A stretch of DNA of 11,180 bases from Leptolyngbyaceae cyanobacterium CSSed165cm_216 (GCA_007135385.1 SLIY01000234.1:1-11180), one strand, 5' to 3'; shown: positions 1 through 7,351, counted from the stretch's first letter. Numbers and translations: made by a program. The notes: a model not told the origin generated them from the sequence alone.

Positions 1-98
1 AAAATCTAAAATCGGCTTACAGCTGCGGGACAGCGGCAGACTTACACTGCACTTTCCCCGTTTCCTCTAGTGGCTGCTCCCCACTAGAACCGACAGTG
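1..98 (-). promoter_or_regulatory. Cobalamin (B12) riboswitch, class I core, cut by left window edge
   Basis: Read on the minus strand, this stretch carries the conserved core of a cobalamin riboswitch. The most diagnostic part is CCCGCAGCTGTAA (plus-strand 17-29), close to the family's CCCGCAACTGTAA. Before it come GGGAAAGTGCAG and then TGTAAGTCTGC, which match the P4 arm consensus GGTGNAAATCC with a G-to-A change compensated by pairing (GCAG at 47-50 with CTGC at 36-39). Further 5' is a P3-like hairpin with 8-bp arms (81-88 with 66-73). The P6 arm and the B12 box should lie left of base 1 and are not visible. The switch would act in cis on a gene to the left of the window. In cyanobacteria such switches precede B12 synthesis, transport or metE-type genes; which one applies here is unknown. 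Confidence 0.82.
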
Positions 99-104
99 CT
101 CAGA

Positions 105-113
105 ATCATATCA
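105..113 (-). promoter_or_regulatory. Extended -10 promoter for the riboswitch transcript
   Basis: On the minus strand the sequence is TGATATGAT, an extended -10 element (TG-N-TATGAT, five of six matches to TATAAT). Transcription would begin about seven bases downstream, near position 98, directly ahead of the first riboswitch bases. I see no good -35 hexamer, as is common for extended -10 promoters. The placement relative to the aptamer is the main support. Confidence 0.45.
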
Positions 114-324
114 TCGAAAGAAACCCCCCTCGCCATCCCTCAGGGAAAATCAACATATCGTTGCGGTTGTCTGACAGCGCTCACCTTGATAACGCCCCAG
201 GTCAAACAACAGCCCAAGCTCCCGGTAAATGGGTCACGACAGCGCTACACTAGCCACTGGGTTACGCTAACTTTCCAGCAGGACCTCTGGGATAGCCATA
301 AAAGAAATCAAAGGTTCTGGAGCT

Positions 325-2376
325 ATGGGGCAGAACACCAATCATCAAGACACCGCCACTCGGGTACAGACCCTGAGGCGACAGCTACAGCAGGCCAGCT
401 ACGAGTACTACGTGCTGGATGCCCCCACCCTACCCGACCAGGTTTACGATCGCCTCTACCGCGAACTTCAAGAGTTAGAGACTGCTAACCCAGAGCTGAT
501 TACTCCCGATAGCCCCACCCAGCGAGTGGGGGAAAAGCCCGCCACCCAGTTCACCTCAGTACGCCACAACATCCCCCTCTACAGCCTGGAAAACGCCTTT
601 GATCTAGGCGAATTTCGGGCCTGGGAAGACCGCTGGCGTCGTCAGGCCCCCGAAGCCGGAGCCGTCGAGTACGTGGCCGAGTTGAAAATCGATGGCTCTG
701 CTCTGGCCCTCACCTACGAAAACGGCTTGCTCACCCGCGCCGCCACCCGGGGCGACGGCATCACTGGCGAAGAGATTACCCAAAACGTCAGAACCATCCG
801 CACCATCCCCCTGCGGCTCAACACCGACACCCCACCCCCCGTCGTAGAAGTGCGCGGCGAAGCCTTCCTACCCCTCGATGTGTTCGAAGCGATCAACCAA
901 GAACGCGCCACCAACGGCGAGCCCCCCTTCGCCAACCCCCGCAACGCTGCCGCCGGTACCCTGCGCCAACTCGACTCCCGCATTGTGGCCCGGCGACGGC
1001 TCGACTTTTTTGCTTACACGGTGCATGTGGGTTCTCCCACGCCCCATTCCCCCACTTCCCAATGGAAAGCCCTTCAACTCCTGCAAACCCTGGGCTTTCG
1101 GGTCAACCCCAATCGCCAACTGTGTCAGTCAGAAACTGAAGTCCAGGACTTTTTCAACACCTGGGCCACCCAGCGCACCCAGCTGAAGTACATGACCGAC
1201 GGGGTGGTGGTGAAGCTGAATGACTTCGCCCTACAACAGCGGTTGGGCTTCACCCAAAAGTTCCCCCGCTGGGCCGTGGCCCTGAAATACCCAGCCGAAG
1301 AGGTGCCCACCCGGCTAGAGCAGGTGAGCTTTCAGGTAGGGCGTACCGGGGCCGTCACCCCCGTAGCGGCATTGCGGCCGGTGCAACTGGCGGGGACCAC
1401 TGTGGCCCGAGCCACCCTGCACAACGCCGATCGCATGGCAGAACTGGACATTCACCAGGGAGATACGGTGATTGTGCGCAAGGCGGGGGAAATTATCCCC
1501 GAGGTGGTGCGGGTGCTGGCGGACCTGCGCCCCGCTGATGCCCAGCGAGTAACCATGCCCAGCCATTGCCCGGAGTGTGGCTCCGCCCTGGTCAAACCCG
1601 CAGAGGAAGCGGTAACCCGCTGCATCAATACCTCCTGCCCGGCGATCGTGCAGGGGGCGATTATCCACTGGTGCCGCCGGGATGCCCTGGACATTGAAGG
1701 ACTAGGGGAAAAGTGGGTGAAGCAGTTTGTGGAACAGGGCCTGGTGCAGTCTGTGGCCGACCTCTATGACCTGACGGTGGAGCAGTTGCTGCCGTTGGAG
1801 CGCATGGGACAGCAATTGGCCGAAAAACTGGTGGGGGCGATCGCCGCCTCCAAAAGCCGTCCCTGGGCCTCGGTGCTCTATGGCCTGGGGATTCGCCATG
1901 TGGGCACGGTCAACGCCAAAACCCTGGCCCAACATTTTCCTGCCGTAGAGGCTCTGGCCAGCGCTGACCCTGAGGCGATCGAAGCGGTACACACCATCGG
2001 CCCCGAAATTGCCCAGGCGGTGTTCCAGTGGTTTCGGGTACCCGCTAACCAAACCCTGATCGAGCGGCTGCAACAGGCCGGGTTGCAGCTTTCAACCCCG
2101 GTGGCAGACCAACAAAACTCTGGTCAGGGAGCGTTGGCGGGTAAAACCTTTGTGCTCACCGGCACCCTACCCAACCTCACCCGCCCTGAAGCCGCCGCCC
2201 TGATCGAAGCGGCGGGGGGTAAGGTGACCAGCAGTGTGAGCAAAGCCACGGATTATCTGGTGGCGGGGGAAAAGGCAGGCTCGAAGCTGACCAAGGCTGA
2301 GCAACTGGGGATTACAGTGCTGAGTGAGGCGGAGATGGTGGAGATGACTTATACCTCGGGGCGCGATCGCGGGTAA
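325..2376 (+). CDS. ligA: NAD-dependent DNA ligase LigA
   Basis: LigA seals nicks in duplex DNA during replication and repair, using NAD+ to adenylate itself. At 683 residues it is full length. Domains in order are: the N-terminal NAD-binding Ia region (YYVLD...PDQVYDRLYREL, about 28-48); the nucleotidyltransferase with catalytic lysine K121 in KIDG (121-124) and PLYSLENAF at 84-92; the OB fold (about 325-400); a four-cysteine zinc finger at C415, C418, C433 and C439, with the same spacing as E. coli LigA; helix-hairpin-helix repeats around 450-580 (LGIRHVG at 521-527); and a BRCT domain (about 600-676). The ATG at 325 follows GGAG by only two bases, with AAGG ten bases upstream as an alternative ribosome site. 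Domain Ia starts soon after, so this start is reasonable. The 3' end overlaps the convergent hydrolase gene by 28 bp. Confidence 0.98.
   Translation: MGQNTNHQDTATRVQTLRRQLQQASYEYYVLDAPTLPDQVYDRLYRELQELETANPELITPDSPTQRVGEKPATQFTSVRHNIPLYSLENAFDLGEFRAWEDRWRRQAPEAGAVEYVAELKIDGSALALTYENGLLTRAATRGDGITGEEITQNVRTIRTIPLRLNTDTPPPVVEVRGEAFLPLDVFEAINQERATNGEPPFANPRNAAAGTLRQLDSRIVARRRLDFFAYTVHVGSPTPHSPTSQWKALQLLQTLGFRVNPNRQLCQSETEVQDFFNTWATQRTQLKYMTDGVVVKLNDFALQQRLGFTQKFPRWAVALKYPAEEVPTRLEQVSFQVGRTGAVTPVAALRPVQLAGTTVARATLHNADRMAELDIHQGDTVIVRKAGEIIPEVVRVLADLRPADAQRVTMPSHCPECGSALVKPAEEAVTRCINTSCPAIVQGAIIHWCRRDALDIEGLGEKWVKQFVEQGLVQSVADLYDLTVEQLLPLERMGQQLAEKLVGAIAASKSRPWASVLYGLGIRHVGTVNAKTLAQHFPAVEALASADPEAIEAVHTIGPEIAQAVFQWFRVPANQTLIERLQQAGLQLSTPVADQQNSGQGALAGKTFVLTGTLPNLTRPEAAALIEAAGGKVTSSVSKATDYLVAGEKAGSKLTKAEQLGITVLSEAEMVEMTYTSGRDRG
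2349..2376. other. Tail-to-tail overlap of ligA and the glycoside hydrolase gene
   Basis: The two stop codons cross: the hydrolase TAA lies at 2349-2351 and the ligA TAA at 2374-2376. The 28 shared bases include a HIP1 octamer at 2363-2370, and a second HIP1 follows at 2403-2410 inside the hydrolase gene. There is no room for an intrinsic terminator between the genes, so read-through transcripts would be antisense to the other gene. Confidence 0.9.
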
Positions 2377-3578
2377 GGAAATAACCGCTGTAGAACCTGG
2401 GTGCGATCGCGGGGCAGCTCCCCCGCCGCTGGTTGCCACAGGGTGTCATAGAAAAAGAACGATACCCCGGCAAAGCCCATGGCGCGAGCCGTGTGCACTT
2501 TCTGCTGAATCAATGCCATGGATACCGGCTGAGCCTTTAACCCACTGAGCACCCCAATGGCCGTGGGAATATGGTGCCGGGCCCGTTGCAGTTCCCGATC
2601 CCCCAGGGCGCTGCGAAAACCACCGAGGCTATCGCGGTAAACCTGCACAATCAGCTCTTCGATGTAGCCCATTTCCCGCCAGCGGGGCCAATCTTGCAGA
2701 TAGTTCCGATAGGCAAAGGCGGCGGGATTGGGAGACACAGACAGCACCGCCTGGGGCCGTCTAGCTTTGACCACCCAAAAAACCCGATCTACAAAGTCTG
2801 TGATTTTCCTGGCCCGCCAGCGGGTCCACTCAGCATCGTAGGGATTAGCGGGGGGCGACTGACCATGGTGCTCGCGTCGGTAGAGATTGATGGTGTAGGG
2901 ATCATAGCCAAAGGCGGCGGGCAGACCAAAATGATCATCTAGCTGTAGCCCATCCACCCCATAGTTATCCATCAATTCGGCAATCAAGTCGAGGATGACC
3001 TGCTGCACCTGGGGGTGGAATGGGTTTAGCCACACTCGGGTGTGACGACCTTCTTGGTAAAGGCGGGCCGTGGGCAAGGCCCCCTGTTTTTGGGTGAGCC
3101 ACTCGGGATGGCGCTGGGCCAACGGCGATGTGGCCGGGGCCATGAAGCCAAACTCAAACCAGGGGATGACACTGAGGTTAAGCTGGTGGGCTGTGTGAAT
3201 CAGCTCTAGGAGCATGTCGCGATCGCCCTGGGCGGCTTCTAGGGCATCGTCGCGGCCTTCATATTCTAAATCGGGGTAAAGCCCCTGCTTATAGCCGGTG
3301 ATCTGTTCCCCCACCTGGCTGGGGTACAGGGTATATCCCCAACTCCACACCGCTGGGTACAGGGTATTGAAATGGTGATCGGCCAGCTGCTTCAGGGTGT
3401 TATCTAACGCCGTCGTGGAAAACAGCACGTCGCTGTCCACATTGGTCAACCAGACCCCCCGTAGCTCGGGAGGCCCTTGGGGCTGGCCATGGCTGGGCCA
3501 GAGCCCCATCAACCCTGGGGCCAACCCCACCAGCAGCGCCGTAACGAGGGCAAGTCCGATTTGGCACAACCGTCCCAT
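2349..3578 (-). CDS. Secreted family-10-like glycoside hydrolase (GHL10/DUF187)
   Basis: The 409-residue protein has an N-terminal export signal: a hydrophobic stretch at about 8-26 with likely cleavage near residue 31 (SHG-Q). It then opens with ELRGVWLTNVDS (38-49), the usual entry to the GHL10/DUF187 TIM barrel. The probable catalytic segment is GVDGLQLDDHF (207-217), with acidic residues D214 and D215; other family-like parts are VIPWFEFGF (137-145) and SPNPAAFAYRNY (282-293). Family members are thought to hydrolyse glycosidic bonds outside the cytoplasm, in some cases in peptidoglycan-derived glycans, but the substrate cannot be read from sequence. The ATG is preceded on the minus strand by AAGGAAG, a good ribosome site. 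The last residues lie in the overlap with ligA. The nearest upstream gene in the same direction is 208 bp away, behind a possible terminator, so this gene is probably transcribed alone. Confidence 0.9.
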   Translation of the reverse strand: MGRLCQIGLALVTALLVGLAPGLMGLWPSHGQPQGPPELRGVWLTNVDSDVLFSTTALDNTLKQLADHHFNTLYPAVWSWGYTLYPSQVGEQITGYKQGLYPDLEYEGRDDALEAAQGDRDMLLELIHTAHQLNLSVIPWFEFGFMAPATSPLAQRHPEWLTQKQGALPTARLYQEGRHTRVWLNPFHPQVQQVILDLIAELMDNYGVDGLQLDDHFGLPAAFGYDPYTINLYRREHHGQSPPANPYDAEWTRWRARKITDFVDRVFWVVKARRPQAVLSVSPNPAAFAYRNYLQDWPRWREMGYIEELIVQVYRDSLGGFRSALGDRELQRARHHIPTAIGVLSGLKAQPVSMALIQQKVHTARAMGFAGVSFFFYDTLWQPAAGELPRDRTQVLQRLFPYPRSRPEV

Positions 3579-3588
3579 GGTGCTTCCT

Positions 3589-3624
3589 TTGATCCAGTCC
3601 TACAGGTTGATCCAGTCTTACAGA
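3589..3624. repeat. Two tandem copies of an 18-bp unit upstream of the hydrolase gene
   Basis: TTGATCCAGTCYTACAG occurs at 3589-3605 and 3607-3623 with one C/T difference and an 18-bp period. The copies end about 10 bp before the hydrolase start codon (minus strand), so they would lie in its leader or promoter. The repeat may be a small slippage duplication or a paired protein-binding site; nothing in the sequence decides between these. Confidence 0.75.
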
Positions 3625-3749
3625 ATTAGAGACACCCGCTGGGCCATTCTGTTTGTCGATGAACTGCGCGTTTTAGTCGATCGCTATGGCGGCAGCTGAG
3701 AGGCATAGGTCTAGGCCAAGCACTAATGGCTGTCGTTGACTCCCCTAAA

Positions 3750-3784
3750 GCGATCGCCTCAAACGCGCCTCAGCAGGCGATCGC
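3750..3784 (-). terminator. HIP1-based hairpin after the transglutaminase gene, possible terminator
   Basis: GCGATCGCCT at 3750-3759 and AGGCGATCGC at 3775-3784 form a perfect 10-bp inverted repeat around a 15-nt loop. Each arm contains a HIP1 octamer. Read on the minus strand, the hairpin begins two bases after the transglutaminase TAG and is followed by only three T residues (TTTAGGGG). It could stop transcription weakly or shield the 3' end. It may also be just two HIP1 sites in opposite extended contexts, because HIP1 itself is palindromic. Confidence 0.4.
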
Positions 3785-3786
3785 CC

Positions 3787-4689
3787 CTAGCGGTCAAATT
3801 CAGGCAGCGTACCCAACTTACGGATCGCCACAGTGACATCCATACCCAGGTAGGCATCCGCCGCTCCCATCCAAGAGCCAGAGAGGGGAATCACCTGGGC
3901 CGGGTGACGGGCGATCGCCACTGGAATTAAATCAAACCCTTGGGTGATCCGGTTGGTCGGGTCATAGTTGCGCCACCCCGCCCCCGGTAGATACACCTGT
4001 AGCCAGGCATGGGTCGCTCCAGAGCCAGTCATCCCCACATCGCCGCCGTCCAGGGCCGGGTCGTACAGGTAGCCACTGACAAACCGGCAAGCCAACCCCA
4101 GTCGCCGCACGGCTTCAATCATCAGCCAGGCATAGTCACGGCAGGTACCAGAGGCATAACGTAGGGTCTCTCCTGGGGACTGGGTGCCCTCGGCTTCCCT
4201 AGCCTGGTAAGCCATGGTGGCGTTGATCGTATCCATCATCCGTTGCAGCACATCCAGGGTTTGATCTTGGTCCCCGGCCACAAACGCCTTGGTCCAGATC
4301 GCCACACTACCATCAGGATCCTCAGCGTGGGGACGGATAAACGCAGCCAAGTCCGTCCATTCATCAGGGGTATACTGCACCGGCAGTTCTTTGGCCCTGG
4401 CTTCTAGGGGGAAGTTAGAGATCGCCCGGTAGCCAAAATGCTCCCCCTGCACCCGATAGGTGACGACCAATTCTTTGGCCGGTTGTTCGAACTTCAGGAT
4501 GGCCACATTATTCGATAGGGTATCCATCAACCAGCGCACATCAGCTGGAATGTTAGTATCCAGGTCATAGCTCAGCAAACGTCCACCATGGCTGCCCCGG
4601 GGCAGAAAAATAGCTCGATGTTCCCCAAAGCTGACCGGCTGGCTGTACCGATAAGTGGTGACATGCTCTAGATCAAAGATGACGCTCAC
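3787..4689 (-). CDS. Transglutaminase-like cysteine protein with bacterial N-terminal domain
   Basis: I place the start at GTG 4687-4689. AGGAG lies eight bases upstream, and the N-terminal family domain begins at once (FDLEHVTTYRYSQPV). A TTG 27 bases further upstream lacks a ribosome site. The 300-residue product has a Bact_transglu_N beta domain (about 1-80) and a transglutaminase core with the full triad: C183 in SGTCRDYAWLM, H227 in ATHAWLQVYLPG and D243 in WRNYDPTN. Bacterial members are generally thought to be proteases or amide-cleaving enzymes rather than crosslinkers. There is no signal peptide or membrane segment, so it is probably cytoplasmic. In many bacteria this family sits beside alpha-E/DUF403 and ATP-grasp genes; neither is present here. 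Instead it lies 43 nt downstream of the NACHT gene, which suggests joint transcription. The substrate is unknown. Confidence 0.9.
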   Translation of the reverse strand: MSVIFDLEHVTTYRYSQPVSFGEHRAIFLPRGSHGGRLLSYDLDTNIPADVRWLMDTLSNNVAILKFEQPAKELVVTYRVQGEHFGYRAISNFPLEARAKELPVQYTPDEWTDLAAFIRPHAEDPDGSVAIWTKAFVAGDQDQTLDVLQRMMDTINATMAYQAREAEGTQSPGETLRYASGTCRDYAWLMIEAVRRLGLACRFVSGYLYDPALDGGDVGMTGSGATHAWLQVYLPGAGWRNYDPTNRITQGFDLIPVAIARHPAQVIPLSGSWMGAADAYLGMDVTVAIRKLGTLPEFDR

Positions 4690-4732
4690 GGGTATTGCTC
4701 CTGGGTAGGGGGTCAACGAAGAGAACTCAGCA

Positions 4733-6493
4733 TCATCTTATAAAACCATTATTTTGGGTCGATAAATGCGGCTGGGCCAGGGCCTCACGCACCAGGTCAT
4801 GGCAAAAGCCGTAGCCGCCCCCCACTCGCCGCAGAAGTTTCAACTGCACCAGACGATGGAGCACCGGTTGGCTGACTAGGGGCCAGCGGGAGGCTAGCAA
4901 AAGTCGCACCAGGGTTTGCTGCAACCCAAAGGAAAGCCATACCACAGCCCCCACTAAACTGGCCAGGAGTAGTCGGCCGCGACTGGGGGTCAATACCGTT
5001 AGGGCTGGCTGGTCGCTGGTGACCGCTGGCAGCACCGCCAACAGCACAATTACCAGGCCCAGCAGCGCTACCAGTACCAGGCTGTTGCGAAATCCCATCT
5101 GTACATCTTGGTTAGGGGTTTGCCGCACCTGAATTGTGTTGTGCAAACCACCCCAGACGAGAAAGCTCAGCCCCAGCCCCCAGCCCACGATCGCCCCCAC
5201 CAGCCCCCCACCCGCAAAGGCTTGGGGGCCTAGATTGAGGGGACTAAGCAGCGTTGCCCCCAGGCTGGCCAGGGCCAACCCCAAGACAGCTGCCCCCACC
5301 GTACTCACCAGGGCCAAACTACCCAACCGCCCTAGGGAGGCCGTGGCCAGACTAAAGCGCAGGCGCGGCAAAGACTCTAAGTCAATTTGGGAGGCCACTA
5401 GCCCCAGGGCCAGCCCCAGTAACAGATTGCCCCCCACCAGGCCAAACCCAAAGGCCAGGGCCAGCCCTAACAAAATGCGATACAACAGCCGGGTCGACTC
5501 GGGTAACCAGAGGTGAGATAGATCGTCCAGGTAAAATAGTCGGGCGCGAGCCCCCAATTGCTGAGCTAACCAGCCCAGGGCGACGCGATCGCCCGTTTGA
5601 CTGGTTTGGGCCAACTGATGGGTGATGTAATGGTGCACCAGGCTGCTGCGATTGGTGATTGGCTGTCCGTTAGGACCCACAGTGGCCGCTGTTGTCACCA
5701 GCATCGATAGCAGTAACGGGCACCGAGCCAGTTGTTGTAGGACTTTGCTACTCTTGATGCCTTGCCACACCTCTGGCAAGTCAAACGCCATCACATAGTC
5801 TTTCACCTGCTGGGCCATCAGGGGCACGATGTTGACCCCGCTGTTAAACTCACCAAAAGCAATACCGCTTTCTTCCAGCACTTTGCGGCGGCAACAGAGA
5901 AGGGCCGCTTGGTTGGGGTTGGTGCGCAATAGGGCATCGATCGCTCGAGCACAGGTGCGCTGCTGGCCGGGGGGCAAATGGTCAAAGCCGTCCAGCAGCA
6001 GGGTGACCTGGCCAGTGTCGATCCATACCTCGGCCACGGTTTTAGCAATCCGGTAATGGTGCCAAAAATAGTCAATTAACCAGTTGCGTAGGGTATCCCC
6101 AGACCAGGCAGAGAGATCAATCAGCAGGGGAACAGGGGCCTGGTTGCGGCTGGCATGGTGTAGCAGGATCTCGCCCACCGCCAGCAGGGTGTGGGTTTTG
6201 CCCATGCCAGGTTCCCCCAGCAACAGCAGCCGCCCACCCACCCCACCGCTGTGAAAGTAATCGGCGATCGCGCCGTAGGATTGCAGCACCTGAGTCGACT
6301 GCTGACCGTATTGCAAGCCCCAAATTTTATAATTTAAGGCCATCTCGATCGTTTTCCCAGCGTTGCCGGAGGGTAACGGTAGCCCCGCCCGATAGAACTG
6401 AAGCTGTTGCTGAGCCGCCCTCATTAAGGCCCGCCGATCGGCAAGGTTAGGCGGGCGAATCGGGGCAAACTTGACCAGTGCGGTAACAACCAT
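4733..6493 (-). CDS. NACHT-type P-loop ATPase with C-terminal membrane domain
   Basis: This 586-residue protein has an N-terminal stretch of about 85 residues, then a NACHT-like STAND NTPase. Walker A is GEPGMGKT (93-100), Walker B is VTLLLDGFDHL (163-173), and a sensor-like CCRRK follows at 200-204. ARCPLLLSMLV (257-267) fits the winged-helix part. About six hydrophobic segments follow at roughly 337-353, 354-370, 391-412, 426-449, 470-491 and 506-526. The tail GGGYGFCHDLVREALA (558-573) resembles the GGGY-F-H-LLxEYFA ending of cyanobacterial NACHT proteins. It is probably an ATP-driven switch at the membrane; its trigger and output are unknown. I chose ATG 6491-6493; an upstream TTG at 6527-6529, directly after a stop codon, is possible. 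Neither has a clear ribosome site. There are no repeat sensor domains (WD40, TPR, LRR). The transglutaminase gene follows 43 nt downstream. Confidence 0.88.
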   Translation of the reverse strand: MVVTALVKFAPIRPPNLADRRALMRAAQQQLQFYRAGLPLPSGNAGKTIEMALNYKIWGLQYGQQSTQVLQSYGAIADYFHSGGVGGRLLLLGEPGMGKTHTLLAVGEILLHHASRNQAPVPLLIDLSAWSGDTLRNWLIDYFWHHYRIAKTVAEVWIDTGQVTLLLDGFDHLPPGQQRTCARAIDALLRTNPNQAALLCCRRKVLEESGIAFGEFNSGVNIVPLMAQQVKDYVMAFDLPEVWQGIKSSKVLQQLARCPLLLSMLVTTAATVGPNGQPITNRSSLVHHYITHQLAQTSQTGDRVALGWLAQQLGARARLFYLDDLSHLWLPESTRLLYRILLGLALAFGFGLVGGNLLLGLALGLVASQIDLESLPRLRFSLATASLGRLGSLALVSTVGAAVLGLALASLGATLLSPLNLGPQAFAGGGLVGAIVGWGLGLSFLVWGGLHNTIQVRQTPNQDVQMGFRNSLVLVALLGLVIVLLAVLPAVTSDQPALTVLTPSRGRLLLASLVGAVVWLSFGLQQTLVRLLLASRWPLVSQPVLHRLVQLKLLRRVGGGYGFCHDLVREALAQPHLSTQNNGFIR

Positions 6494-6562
6494 AGGGGCA
6501 AAGGGCCTAACGTTACTCTCAGAACCCAACTAGGGCACTATGGCGTCAAGGCCAAAGTCACC

Positions 6563-6580
6563 CAAATCCTTCAAATCCTT
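6563..6580. repeat. Direct tandem 9-bp repeat between the NACHT and DUF2949 genes
   Basis: CAAATCCTT is repeated exactly, back to back, at 6563-6571 and 6572-6580. It lies 70 bp upstream of the NACHT start codon in the 259-bp divergent gap. Read in the NACHT direction it is AAGGATTTG twice. It could be an operator or a chance duplication. The same gap holds an AT-rich block at about 6669-6700 with a -10-like TAAAAT (6669-6674) facing DUF2949, and a minus-strand TACAAT (6602-6607) facing the NACHT gene. Neither has a convincing -35. Confidence 0.55.
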
Positions 6581-6752
6581 AGTGTATGCCCCTGCTCGCC
6601 TATTGTAGCGCCTGAAGTCAACCCCGAAGCATCCGCTCAACCGGTGACTGGACCATACCAGGCCAGGCTAAAATTTCTAATTTTCTTCAAAAAACATGGG
6701 ATCAATTTGGCGATAGCCGATACACTTGCCTCAATTGTTGTTCATCGTCGAT

Positions 6753-7034
6753 ATGAGTCCGCATCACCAACACCAGCTGGTCAGTTTTTTGCAGTCAGAT
6801 TTGGCTATTCCACCAGAGTCAATCGCCCTAGGGGTTCGCCAGACCCAGCAGGTGCCTAGCTTGCTGCCCATGGTGTTGTGGCAATACGGATTGGTTACCA
6901 CCGATCAGCTAGGGCAAATTTTTGACTGGCTAGAGCAAACTAGCTCAGTTTCATATGGCCCTGAACTACCGGTCATTGCTCCGTCTTTGAGCCCTCAATA
7001 TCGAGGCACCGAGCGATCGACCACTAGGGCATAG
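6753..7034 (+). CDS. DUF2949 family small protein
   Basis: The product is 93 residues, of which the first 60 or so are family-like: a short helix (QLVSFLQSDL), then LAIPPESIALGVRQ, then PMVLWQYGLVTTDQLGQIFDWLE. That last segment is the family hallmark that I recognise from small cyanobacterial DUF2949 proteins. The function is unknown. The compact helical layout, with no membrane segment, suggests a soluble regulatory or adaptor protein, but that is inference. I use the ATG at 6753; an in-frame TTG 27 bases upstream would only add an unconserved leader. There is no clear ribosome site, as is common in cyanobacteria. The C-terminal 30 residues look like an unstructured tail and run 40 bp into the convergent rhodanese gene. 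Confidence 0.82.
   Translation: MSPHHQHQLVSFLQSDLAIPPESIALGVRQTQQVPSLLPMVLWQYGLVTTDQLGQIFDWLEQTSSVSYGPELPVIAPSLSPQYRGTERSTTRA
6995..7034. other. Tail-to-tail overlap of DUF2949 and rhodanese genes
   Basis: The stop codon of each gene lies inside the other, giving 40 shared bases. The DUF2949 part encoded here is the poorly conserved tail, while the rhodanese part is its C-terminus. The tail of DUF2949 may therefore have grown by read-through into the opposing gene. Confidence 0.8.
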
Positions 7035-7351
7035 GCGTCAATGCCGCCGGTCACATTCTTCAGCTGAGAAAACCCTTGCTGGGCTAACCAGGTACACATT
7101 TGGGCCGATCGCATGCCGTGGTGGCACAGCACCACCGTCTCTTTATCGGCCTCAAATTGGCTATGAATGCCCTCTGACCAGTGGCCAAACTGACTGAGGG
7201 GTAAGTTTACGAAGCCGTCAATGCTGGCTGTCTCCACCTCGGCGGGCTCACGCACATCAATCAGTTGCAGGTCATCGCCAGCGGCCAATCGCTGGGCCAG
7301 GAGCTCAACGCTTATCGGCGCATAGGGGATGGCATCGGGGGAAGATGTCAT
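6995..7351 (-). CDS. Single-domain rhodanese-like sulfurtransferase
   Basis: This 118-residue protein is one rhodanese domain. It has LQLIDVREPAEVETASIDGFVNLPLSQF (in two parts, 28-41 and 42-55) and the active-site loop CHHGMRSA with nucleophilic C76. GFSQLKNVTGGIDAYA (93-108) is the usual end of the fold. Such proteins carry a persulfide on the cysteine and move sulfane sulfur to thiols or cofactor pathways; the physiological acceptor is not evident. The loop has six residues (HHGMRS) after the cysteine's preceding LC, which is the GlpE/PspE-like size class rather than the seven-residue phosphatase class. No signal peptide is present, so it should be cytoplasmic. The ATG at 7349-7351 has only a weak AGG upstream. 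Its 3' end overlaps the DUF2949 gene, and its 5' end is divergent from the racemase gene. Confidence 0.93.
   Translation of the reverse strand: MTSSPDAIPYAPISVELLAQRLAAGDDLQLIDVREPAEVETASIDGFVNLPLSQFGHWSEGIHSQFEADKETVVLCHHGMRSAQMCTWLAQQGFSQLKNVTGGIDAYALVVDRSVPRY

Noticed and set aside
96..488. 130-residue open frame upstream of and overlapping ligA
   Set aside because: It is out of frame with ligA over its second half, has no recognisable domain, and its beginning lies in the riboswitch promoter region.
2363..2410. Closely spaced HIP1 octamers as a specific regulatory site
   Set aside because: HIP1 is scattered throughout the window, mostly inside genes, so two copies 40 bp apart are not by themselves evidence of regulation.
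3397..3699. 100-residue plus-strand frame spanning the hydrolase 5' end and the 18-bp repeat
   Set aside because: Most of it is antisense to the hydrolase signal region; the rest is translation of the tandem repeat with no family similarity.
4733..6493. Placement of the NACHT gene in an anti-phage defence island
   Set aside because: No restriction, toxin, CRISPR, recombinase or phage gene is present nearby, and the surroundings are housekeeping genes, so defence can only be a speculation.
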